Source of the DNA: a virus
Virus record (IMG/VR): IMGVR_UViG_3300025168_000552
Coordinates: 1 to 26,685 of that record
DNA length: 26,685 nt
Strand: one strand, 5' to 3'
Shown here: piece by piece, positions 1 through 4,427 of the stretch
Numbering within the stretch: position 1 is the stretch's first letter
Layout: each line of letters opens with the position of its first letter
Made by a program: the position numbers and the translations under genes
Notes under the pieces: generated by a model
What the model was told of the DNA's origin: nothing
Databases searched by the model: none
The model's input: the letters and a program-made list of their open reading frames with translations, nothing else

Positions 1-231
1 TATTCCCTTCCCTCAATCGTGACAAGAGCATCAGCCAAGCATCAGAATTTTTCAAATTATCTGCCTCGTCAATCCCCCCTGCACATAAATTTATCCCTGC
101 CCAGCGTTTATAATTTTCTGCTGAACGGAGTATGATATTCGCATACCCCTTACCACTATCCCATTCAACCCTGTATTTAAGTTCGGATGCTGAATAAGAG
201 TAATCCCATCCCGCCTCCTTCAATAGCCTCT
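1..231. repeat. Terminal direct repeat, left copy (circular genome overlap)
   Basis: Bases 1-231 are repeated at the other end of the window at 26455-26685, with mismatches only at position 8 (T here, C there) and position 104 (G here, A there). The repeat begins and ends exactly at the window edges, as expected when a circular or circularly permuted phage genome is assembled as a linear contig. Both differences fall at third codon positions of the terminase gene and are silent (Glu GAA/GAG, Arg CGC/CGT). That points to two strain variants rather than assembly error. Confidence 0.93.
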
Positions 232-483
232 CCAATGTGGGTTGTAAAACATCCTTTATCATTGGATATGTAGGCTCTGCGAGTAATATTGTCCCAGATG
301 GGTTCAGTCCTGCCTGTCTCATCGCCATCAACACAAAGGCTGTGGTCTTTCCGCTTCCTTGTAAAAAGTTAAACCCCGAAGGGTTCAACCATACCCTGCC
401 ACGAGAGCAGGGTACTTGGCTTTACTCCTTACAAATAGATTCTGGTGCTTATATACCTTAAATTTCTTCGAGTTCAAACCCAT
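1..483 (-). CDS. terL: Terminase large subunit TerL, N-terminal part, interrupted by a 29-nt gap in the Walker A motif
   Basis: This is the ATPase end of the DNA packaging motor. The best start is the ATG at 481-483, inside the end of terS. The first 32 codons read MGLNSKKFKVYKHQNLFVRS and on to KYPALVAGYG, the usual TerL lead-in to the P-loop, and then hit UGA at 385-387. From 355 a different frame reads SGKTTAFVLMAMRQAG and stays open through position 1 and on from 26454 to 25646. The join GYG/SGKT rebuilds AGYGSGKT, a canonical Walker A sequence, if the 29 nt at 359-387 plus one glycine codon are skipped. The continuous protein would be about 419 residues, a normal TerL length. The downstream frame has no ATG before the P-loop and only a TTG at 386-388. 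Function is certain from the whole gene; how the gap is crossed is inferred. Confidence 0.93.
359..387 (-). other. Candidate translational bypassing gap in terL
   Basis: These 29 nt separate the glycine codon GGU (388-390) from the glycine codon GGA (356-358) in the P-loop of TerL. The gap opens with an in-frame UGA (385-387), continues as a CUUCGG-capped hairpin and ends in a CUUUUUACAA stretch before GGA. Omitting it (a 32-nt hop from GGU to GGA) converts the GYG frame into the SGKT frame with no other change. T4 gene 60 uses the same order: Gly take-off codon, stop codon, UUCG hairpin, Gly landing codon. Differences from T4 are the shorter gap, take-off and landing codons that are not identical (GGU versus GGA), and no obvious GAG-type helper site before the landing codon. 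Confidence 0.7.
369..388 (-). other. UUCG tetraloop hairpin inside the terL gap
   Basis: On the minus strand the sequence is UUGAACCC-UUCG-GGGUUUAA: eight base pairs (one G-U) closed by the very stable C(UUCG)G loop. The first paired base is the third base of the take-off codon GGU, and the UGA stop lies in the 5' arm. The hairpin begins directly at the P-site codon, which is too close for a normal -1 frameshift stimulator. It is followed by CUUUUU, so a weak terminator-like role is also conceivable. Confidence 0.9.
392..414 (-). other. Second hairpin directly upstream of the terL take-off codon
   Basis: The minus strand reads UACCCUGC-UCUCGUG-GCAGGGUA, a perfect 8-bp stem with a 7-nt loop, ending one base before the GGU codon. 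It is coding (YPALVAGY), so the pairing could be chance. Its placement matches the 5' stem-loop upstream of the take-off codon in T4 gene 60, which is thought to help drive the ribosome forward as it refolds. Confidence 0.7.
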
Positions 484-769
484 TCGGGGAATCTTTAAAA
501 GATGCCTCGACCTTCTCACTCTGTCCCAATATCTGTTTTCCAAGCCATATCAGCATAGTAACATTTCCACCCATAGCGACATTAATCTGCTTACTCCTCA
601 AACCATTTTTCATTTCCGCCCGTGCTTTTGTGAAAATACTTGAATAATTCTTGGATATCAATGATTCATCACAACCATAAAAGTCTGCAATGTCTCTTTG
701 TGAGCATCCATATCCTGCGAGTTTAATCACCTCCTCTGGGTCAATATCATATTTCTTTGGTCTTGCCAT
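458..769 (-). CDS. terS: Terminase small subunit (TerS-like, HTH)
   Basis: A protein of 103 residues that would recognise phage DNA and load it onto TerL. Residues 10-40 form a helix-turn-helix (VIKLAGYGCSQRDIADFYGC, then ESLISKNY). The second half has the pattern LRSKQINVAMGGNVTMLIWL followed by GKQILGQ, seen in many small TerS-like phage proteins. Its ATG overlaps the stop of the preceding basic peptide (TAATG), and its last 26 bases overlap the proposed terL start, the classic terS-terL arrangement. No start ambiguity is seen. Confidence 0.85.
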   Translation of the reverse strand: MARPKKYDIDPEEVIKLAGYGCSQRDIADFYGCDESLISKNYSSIFTKARAEMKNGLRSKQINVAMGGNVTMLIWLGKQILGQSEKVEASFKDSPNGFELEEI

Positions 770-912
770 TATCTTAAACCATTCCCGCCTCGTTTACGAC
801 CCTTATTACCCTTGCCCCTCCGTCTCCTCGCCTCAATCTTTGTACTATCTGGGATAGTTGCTTGTATCTCCCCCGTGTTTAAGAGGGTTGCAAGTATAAT
901 GAGTTTAATCAT
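769..912 (-). CDS. Small secreted-type basic peptide upstream of terS
   Basis: A 47-residue peptide whose N-terminus (MIKLIILATLLNTGEIQA) is a short hydrophobic helix like a signal peptide or membrane anchor. The C-terminal half is strongly basic and glycine-rich (EARRRRGKGNKGRKRGG). The ATG overlaps the stop of the upstream gene (ATGA), and its stop overlaps the terS start (TAATG), so it is translationally coupled in the packaging operon. Function unknown. The basic tail suggests nucleic-acid or envelope-lipid contact, which is inference. Confidence 0.75.
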   Translation of the reverse strand: MIKLIILATLLNTGEIQATIPDSTKIEARRRRGKGNKGRKRGGNGLR

Positions 913-1238
913 AAACCTTTCCTCTCGGCACTCATTTGGTTTTCAATTACATTGATTTCTAATTTGGATTGATAAATCTTTTGGAGGCAGGTATCATAAA
1001 GGGTGTCTGCAATATCTCTTTCCATTTTTAGGTTTGCTATAATCTTATTTCCCCTGCAAATATCATTAATAATTGTGACGGGTGTACCCTTGCCCCTTTC
1101 AATTAGTATTTGTTTCGCCAATTCGACACGATAGTCCCTTTCTGCCTGTGCTTTTACCTTGCCTCGCTTTTTCATCTCTGTGATGGCGAAGGTTAGGGTC
1201 TCACGCTTGGTGTTTAGTTCCGATAATAGTTCAAACAG
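909..1238 (-). CDS. Conserved phage protein with coiled-coil character, first gene of the packaging operon; likely CTG start
   Basis: The frame is open from about 1268. An internal ATG at 1173-1175 gives 88 residues (MKKRGKVKAQAERDYRVELA onward), but the preceding sequence FELLSELNTKRETLTFAITE is protein-like and continues the same charged helical pattern. The only plausible start for the longer form is CTG at 1236-1238, seven bases after GAGGG, giving 109 residues. Proteins of this type, with repeated KLE-type helices and an MKxRGKVKAQAERDYR core, are common next to terS in small siphoviruses, to my knowledge without a defined function. Its ribosome site lies in the arm of the hairpin at 1245-1268. 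Confidence 0.75.
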   Translation of the reverse strand: MFELLSELNTKRETLTFAITEMKKRGKVKAQAERDYRVELAKQILIERGKGTPVTIINDICRGNKIIANLKMERDIADTLYDTCLQKIYQSKLEINVIENQMSAERKGL

Positions 1239-1244
1239 GGGATA

Positions 1245-1268
1245 TCCCTCTTTAAGTTTAAAGAGAGA
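1245..1268 (-). promoter_or_regulatory. Hairpin sequestering the ribosome binding site of the packaging operon
   Basis: The minus strand folds as UCUCUCUUUA-AACU-UAAAGAGGGA, ten base pairs with one G-U. The 3' arm contains the GAGGG that would serve the CTG start at 1238 (or upstream initiation of that gene). It lies about 15 nt downstream of the promoter-like repeat at 1282-1319. It could tune translation of the first packaging gene; this is inferred from pairing only. Confidence 0.5.
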
Positions 1269-1281
1269 TTAAGGCGGTGGG

Positions 1282-1319
1282 GTTATATGAAATTACCTAC
1301 TTATCAGTAGGGTTATTAT
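1282..1319 (-). promoter_or_regulatory. Putative late promoter element, copy 1
   Basis: This 38-nt segment matches 23179-23216 at 33 of 38 positions. On the minus strand it contains CCCTACTGATAAGTAGG, a 6-bp palindrome with a four-base centre, then ATTT and TATAAC. It covers the end of the gene at 1297-1587 and precedes the packaging operon; the other copy precedes the scaffold/capsid genes. A palindrome followed 9-10 nt later by a -10-like TATAAC suggests a promoter activated by a phage or host regulator. No sigma70-type -35 box is evident. Confidence 0.55.
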
Positions 1320-1587
1320 TTGTGACCTTTTCGATGTTTTTGGGGGATGTATTGTACCAATCTTGAATCATTTGTATTTTAACCTCATAGGGAATAGAAA
1401 TATTATACATATCGGTAAGGCGGTGCATTGTTTCCATAGAGTTCCGCATCCCCATATTCCTTATAGATAATTCGTCATTAAGTCTAAAGGGGTAGAATGG
1501 GACTTGTTTCACTAACCTCACATTCCGCAACTCTAATTCGTTTTCGCTGTCCAATACTACCAGAGGGGTTTGTTTTCGCTTTTTCAT
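1297..1587 (-). CDS. Hypothetical protein
   Basis: A 96-residue soluble protein rich in charged residues (starts MKKRKQTPLVVLDSENELEL, then RNVRLVKQVPFYPFRLNDEL). I do not recognise a family. The start is supported by AAGGATATAA just upstream of the ATG. It is the last gene before the late-promoter-like repeat, and its final codons (NPTDK and stop) lie within that repeat. There are no cysteines, signal peptide or membrane segment. Position next to the packaging genes suggests the end of the early/middle block. Confidence 0.7.
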   Translation of the reverse strand: MKKRKQTPLVVLDSENELELRNVRLVKQVPFYPFRLNDELSIRNMGMRNSMETMHRLTDMYNISIPYEVKIQMIQDWYNTSPKNIEKVTNNNPTDK

Positions 1588-1595
1588 TTATATCC

Positions 1596-1851
1596 TTATT
1601 TTAATCGTTTTTCCCCCGTTCTAATATTAACATAGACAAAATCAAGTTCGGTTCTCCAATCCAAATTGTTTAAATCTACCTTTCCCGATTTCTCTTTTGA
1701 GGCATTTCTTACAAACCCCTTTCCATACTTTCGGCTCATAGTCTGGAACATATCTTGGATTTTGAAAACTATACATTTCAGAGTTGGAATTTTTACCACA
1801 ACATTCACATACAAATTGTCTTTTTCCAATATGCTTTACGAAACCAACCAA
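1596..1851 (-). CDS. Small zinc-ribbon-type protein, reading frame shifted near its C-terminus
   Basis: The frame starting at ATG 1849-1851 encodes two CxxC pairs (FVCECCGKNSNSEMYSF and WKGVCKKCLKREIG), a zinc-binding arrangement, and stops at 1642. A second frame, one base further on, encodes GKVDLNNLDWRTELDFVYVN and RTGEKRLK and stops at 1596, just before the ribosome site of the next gene. A +1 shift in the A- and G-rich stretch between about 1685 and 1702 would join them (for example CLKREIGKVDLNNLDW), giving about 84 residues. Either this is a one-base sequencing or natural indel, a programmed shift, or two overlapping small genes. Role unknown. Confidence 0.55.
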
Positions 1852-1919
1852 ACAACTACAACCCAGAAGGTTATTGAAAGCAGGGCGATACCCACATACA
1901 TACTAATTCTTTTACTCAT
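1836..1919 (-). CDS. Very small single-pass membrane protein
   Basis: A 27-residue peptide, MSKRISMYVGIALLSITFWV then VVVWLVS. A short basic N-terminus is followed by a hydrophobic segment spanning nearly the whole rest. Its ATG overlaps the stop of the lipoprotein gene (ATGAGTAA) and its end overlaps the start of the zinc-ribbon gene. The lipoprotein/membrane-peptide pair suggests a lysis or envelope role, but no family is recognisable at this length. Confidence 0.55.
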   Translation of the reverse strand: MSKRISMYVGIALLSITFWVVVVWLVS

Positions 1920-2052
1920 CCAGAACCACAACATACATCGGATTGAACCTTGTGCCAATCTGCCCATAATCTGCATTGAGTGGCTCTGTGGCACACGATG
2001 TCAATAATGCTAATAGATAGCCGAGTATTACATATTTGATTTTCTTTTCCAC
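1912..2052 (-). CDS. Small lipoprotein (candidate outer-membrane spanin-like)
   Basis: A 46-residue protein starting at GTG (2050-2052) behind AAAAAGGAG. The N-terminus MEKKIKYVILGYLLALLTSC is a lipoprotein signal peptide with lipobox LTSC, predicting lipidation of Cys20 and a mature chain of about 27 residues. Small lipoproteins of this size include outer-membrane spanin subunits (Rz1-like) and superinfection or lysis factors. The overlapping membrane peptide downstream would be a partner. If it is a spanin, the host is Gram-negative. Assignment as lipoprotein is good; spanin is tentative. Confidence 0.65.
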   Translation of the reverse strand: MEKKIKYVILGYLLALLTSCATEPLNADYGQIGTRFNPMYVVVLDE

Positions 2053-2077
2053 TTTTCGATTCTCCTTTTTAGTTAAA
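2053..2077 (-). promoter_or_regulatory. Repeated early-gene leader, copy A
   Basis: The minus strand reads AACTAAAAAGGAGAATCGAA and ends directly at the GTG start of the lipoprotein gene. Near-identical leaders precede the genes starting at 5738, 6761 and 9288. The shared part is longer than a ribosome binding site and keeps the non-SD element ATCGA between the GGA and the start codon. Confidence 0.65.
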
Positions 2078-2084
2078 AATATTA

Positions 2085-2135
2085 AGGGTGAGGCACATTC
2101 GTTTCAAGGTGTCCATGTGTCCAATTCCTCACCCT
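2085..2135 (-). terminator. Intercistronic hairpin, possible terminator
   Basis: The minus strand has AGGGTGAGG and CCTCACCCT as perfect 9-bp arms with a further CACAT/ATGTG pairing stacked inside, followed by TAATATTTTT. It separates the gene ending at 2160 from the lipoprotein gene. The T-rich run is a few bases away, so it may be a weak terminator or an RNA stability or processing element. Confidence 0.5.
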
Positions 2136-2159
2136 CTGCCTCTTTTGGTGTTACCCAAA

Positions 2160-2375
2160 TCATTCATCTGATTTTTCTATTTCTACAAAATTAGCAACAT
2201 TTTCAGATAATGTATTAATCTCCCTATGAAAATGCTTTCTCCAATGTTCGGTACTACTTTCTAAATCTTCAACCCTTGTGATTAATGATTCTATAATTTC
2301 CATCCAATCAACAGGTGGGTCAGAATTTTGTTTTAGTTCTTCTATTGTCAACCATAGTTCATTTATATCACTCAT
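2160..2375 (-). CDS. Hypothetical coiled-coil protein
   Basis: A 71-residue acidic protein beginning MSDINELWLTIEELKQNSDP. The start chosen overlaps the stop of the upstream nuclease gene as ATGA; an ATG six codons earlier is possible. The sequence is mostly predicted helix with heptad-like leucine and isoleucine spacing (IIESLITRVEDLESS, then INTLSENVANFVEIE). Function unknown. Coupling to the nuclease suggests joint expression. Confidence 0.6.
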   Translation of the reverse strand: MSDINELWLTIEELKQNSDPPVDWMEIIESLITRVEDLESSTEHWRKHFHREINTLSENVANFVEIEKSDE

Positions 2376-2932
2376 GCCACTTTTGGTTTCCATGCCATGT
2401 ATATTTGGTTCATCATGTGGTCTGGATTTACAACATCCCTCAAATATGAATATTTAATTTCATAATTATCCTGACTTAATACAAATTCCGTTCCATTGTT
2501 TCGAGTTCTTGTTTCTCCCTCCCTAAATAAAGATGCCTTTTCAAGAAATTCTTTTTTAGGAATCCAACCAACAATGGTCAATACATCTGTATTTTTATTT
2601 AATGAGGCAAACACATATACATCCGTTTTGTATGATTCTTGACATTTTGGAAAATTGCCAACCATATAATGAATATTAACAGGGACAGCCCTCCCCATTG
2701 TTTTTATGTCCACGACATACTCACCGATTCTAATATCCTCACCACCATCGAAACCTGTCGAACCATCAATAAGGGGAAACCCACAAGCATGAGCAACCGC
2801 AGACTCGCCAACAATTCCTGTCAACTGCTGTTCTGGAGTTCCATCACCCCTGCCTCGCTTTCCAAAATTATACAATTTTAATTGTTCAACACAATGGGTT
2901 CTAATATGGCTGTCAATTTTAAAATTAAACAT
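2372..2932 (-). CDS. PD-(D/E)XK-type nuclease candidate
   Basis: A 186-residue protein. Start chosen at ATG 2930-2932, after AGGGGTGGCA. Residues around 39-75 read GIVGESAVAHACGFPL, then FDGGEDIRIGEYVVDIKTMG: a helix with Glu, then an Asp on a strand, then D-x-K, the order of the PD-(D/E)XK nuclease core (E...D...DIK). It sits directly downstream of a NinG-like nuclease and among replication genes, so a role in recombination, resolvase-like processing or host DNA degradation is plausible. Family call rests on motif order only. Confidence 0.6.
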   Translation of the reverse strand: MFNFKIDSHIRTHCVEQLKLYNFGKRGRGDGTPEQQLTGIVGESAVAHACGFPLIDGSTGFDGGEDIRIGEYVVDIKTMGRAVPVNIHYMVGNFPKCQESYKTDVYVFASLNKNTDVLTIVGWIPKKEFLEKASLFREGETRTRNNGTEFVLSQDNYEIKYSYLRDVVNPDHMMNQIYMAWKPKVA

Positions 2933-3311
2933 TGCCACCCCTATTATCATAATCCTTTTTTAATTTCAAATACAATTCCTCCCTCTGGTGGTATTTAGCC
3001 AATCCAACCTTATGTGATGGTTTCCATCCAAGACTTTCCAATTCCACGATAATATTATCTCCATAGTGTTTCAATAAGTGATTTTGATAGGGAAGGACAA
3101 ACCCACCATGATAATCCTTCAAGTGACACTTTGCACATTGTAAATTGCAATTTCTCAAATCCCATCTGGTGCTAATGTGGGTTCTTGATATGTAGTGAGA
3201 CACTTGGAGGGTGTCATCATATCCACAGGTAACACAAACCTCATCCCTTGCCCTGACGATTTTCCTGACAATGGCATCTAATTTGTTGTTGATTGTTTTA
3301 AGTTTAGGCAT
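2925..3311 (-). CDS. ninG: NinG/Rap-like recombination endonuclease
   Basis: A 128-residue protein with the zinc-bound HNH-like layout of NinG (Rap) proteins. CVTCG at about 26-30 is followed by LQVSHYISRTHISTRWDLRN with the conserved SH and RWD, then CNLQCAKCHLKDYHGG. NinG cleaves branched DNA and recombination intermediates in lambdoid phages. Here it is close to the annealing-protein candidate (6171-6761), which fits a phage recombination set. The ATG overlaps the end of the small zinc protein upstream. It is shorter than lambda NinG, as is common in small phages. Confidence 0.75.
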   Translation of the reverse strand: MPKLKTINNKLDAIVRKIVRARDEVCVTCGYDDTLQVSHYISRTHISTRWDLRNCNLQCAKCHLKDYHGGFVLPYQNHLLKHYGDNIIVELESLGWKPSHKVGLAKYHQREELYLKLKKDYDNRGGNV

Positions 3312-3471
3312 TGTACATAATTCCCGTTTTCCTTAATGCCTGTCGCTTGTGGTGTTGTTCTCTCATGTAAGTCTTGCGACATGGGTCACACATTGAGTGT
3401 CTTGATATTCCTGTCTTTACAAACTCTGCCAAAGACTTTTCAGTTTCACAGAATTTACATATTTTTCTCAT
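3304..3471 (-). CDS. Small zinc-finger protein
   Basis: A 55-residue protein, MRKICKFCETEKSLAEFVKT and on to HSMCDPCRKTYMREQHHKRQ. Two CxxC pairs spaced about 22 residues apart form a probable zinc site, followed by a very basic helix. The start has a good AAGGAG six bases upstream. The basic tail suggests DNA or RNA binding. It lies in the replication block and overlaps the NinG-like gene. Confidence 0.65.
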   Translation of the reverse strand: MRKICKFCETEKSLAEFVKTGISRHSMCDPCRKTYMREQHHKRQALRKTGIMYNA

Positions 3472-3492
3472 TCATCTCCTTAATTTGATAGG

Positions 3493-3529
3493 GCAGGGAC
3501 AGGTGGGAATCGAGGTCACCCATCCCTGC
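3493..3529 (-). other. Strong intercistronic hairpin
   Basis: On the minus strand GCAGGGATGGGTG pairs with the downstream CACCTGTCCCTGC, giving about 13 bp (two G-U) around an 11-nt loop. It fills the gap between the coiled-coil gene ending at 3534 and the ribosome site of the zinc-finger gene. No T-run follows, so processing, stability or translational control is more likely than termination. Confidence 0.55.
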
Positions 3530-3533
3530 ATCC

Positions 3534-3716
3534 TTATTTAGAGGTTTCAATCCTATCCACCTCCTTCATACATTCCTCGGTCACTCTTGGTTGGAAATGA
3601 CCAATCTCATTTATCAGACCTTTAAGGACTGCGATAACTTGTTCCAACTTTTCAATCTTATTTTGCAGGACAATATTCTCATCAAATAGTTGGATGTAGT
3701 CTTTAATATTCGCCAT
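3534..3716 (-). CDS. Hypothetical short coiled-coil protein
   Basis: Sixty residues. The centre (FDENIVLQNKIEKLEQVIAV) is a heptad-repeat helix, so a small coiled-coil oligomer is likely. The ATG lies inside the end of the upstream gene. There are no catalytic motifs. Its position among replication accessory genes is the only functional hint. Confidence 0.6.
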   Translation of the reverse strand: MANIKDYIQLFDENIVLQNKIEKLEQVIAVLKGLINEIGHFQPRVTEECMKEVDRIETSK

Positions 3717-3927
3717 TTCTGGGTTTGTATCTTTTAAGTTTCTTTTTTAATGTGGCAATTTTCTCATCCCGTGCCTTTATTTGTAACGACTTGACCAGAT
3801 TGTCTTTACTCCAATCACTTGCCTGTTTTTGCCACCATACAAGGTGACAATCCTCCAACTCTGCGATGAGGGGGATAGCAATATCATCTGGTAAGTCATA
3901 TCCGTCAATTATCTTGCCAAATTTCAT
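3703..3927 (-). CDS. Hypothetical protein of the replication block
   Basis: A 74-residue protein starting MKFGKIIDGYDLPDDIAIPL. The frame is open further upstream to an ATG at 4024-4026 (107 residues), but that would overlap the previous gene by about 100 bases. The ATG at 3925-3927 overlaps the previous stop as ATGA, as elsewhere in this genome, so I prefer it. The C-terminus is strongly basic (IATLKKKLKRYKPRNGEY). Function unknown; nucleic-acid binding is possible. Confidence 0.55.
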   Translation of the reverse strand: MKFGKIIDGYDLPDDIAIPLIAELEDCHLVWWQKQASDWSKDNLVKSLQIKARDEKIATLKKKLKRYKPRNGEY

Positions 3928-4427
3928 AAAAGGTTTTTTAATGATTGTGTCTGGTTTGCCCTTTTTAACATAGGGTTTGTGGATGATGTTAAAAACTCCC
4001 TGTTTTCCATTTGACACCTTTTCCATACAGGTGAAATGTCCCTATATTTGAAATGTATTGTATTTTTTAAATCCTCTGGTGACATAAGTCCAAGCCTATT
4101 CAGTCCAATATCATCGACAATGGCTCTGGTAATATCGTGACCAAACTTAATTGATTCAATAGTCGCATAATTGGAGTCCTCTGCAATCTTTAGTATTTCT
4201 TCCGCAACCAATCTCTCCTCTGGAATTTCAACCATCCCCTCAATGATGTTTTTAATTCTGGGGAAAAATTCAGAGGTTTTACAGAGATTATAAGCCGACT
4301 TTTTAATTTTATCAATGTCATACTCCTTGAGCATTAAATAATAAGTCTCAAACTCATCCTCATTTGGTTCTTGACGAAATGCCTTATACATAAACACCAT
4401 CACCTTGCGAAATTCATCTTTGTCCAT
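3924..4427 (-). CDS. Helicase-loader-like replication protein, tentative
   Basis: 167 residues from ATG 4425-4427, which has AGAGG seven bases upstream; an earlier ATG at 4440-4442 is possible. The N-terminal half is helical (FRKVMVFMYKAFRQEPNEDE, then YYLMLKEYDIDKIKKSAYNL, then FFPRIKNIIEGM). It resembles the helical domain of phage helicase-loader or replication accessory proteins (G39P-like), in which a short motif before the FFP segment is typical. No Walker motifs. It directly follows the DUF4373/DnaD-like gene, the usual order of initiator and loader. Assignment is inference from layout and helix pattern. Confidence 0.5.
   Translation of the reverse strand: MDKDEFRKVMVFMYKAFRQEPNEDEFETYYLMLKEYDIDKIKKSAYNLCKTSEFFPRIKNIIEGMVEIPEERLVAEEILKIAEDSNYATIESIKFGHDITRAIVDDIGLNRLGLMSPEDLKNTIHFKYRDISPVWKRCQMENREFLTSSTNPMLKRANQTQSLKNLL

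Noticed and set aside
359-390. Intron or intein in terL
   Set aside because: 29-32 nt is far too short for a group I or II intron or an intein. A tiny splice-type RNA removal cannot be excluded, but I see no matching bulge-helix-bulge structure.
1-483. Reading the terL gap as a simple -1 frameshift
   Set aside because: The -1 frame is open, but it would place LNPSGFNFLQ between GYG and GSGKT, destroying the P-loop spacing. There is no slippery heptamer at GGU and the hairpin begins without a spacer. Kept only as an alternative to test.
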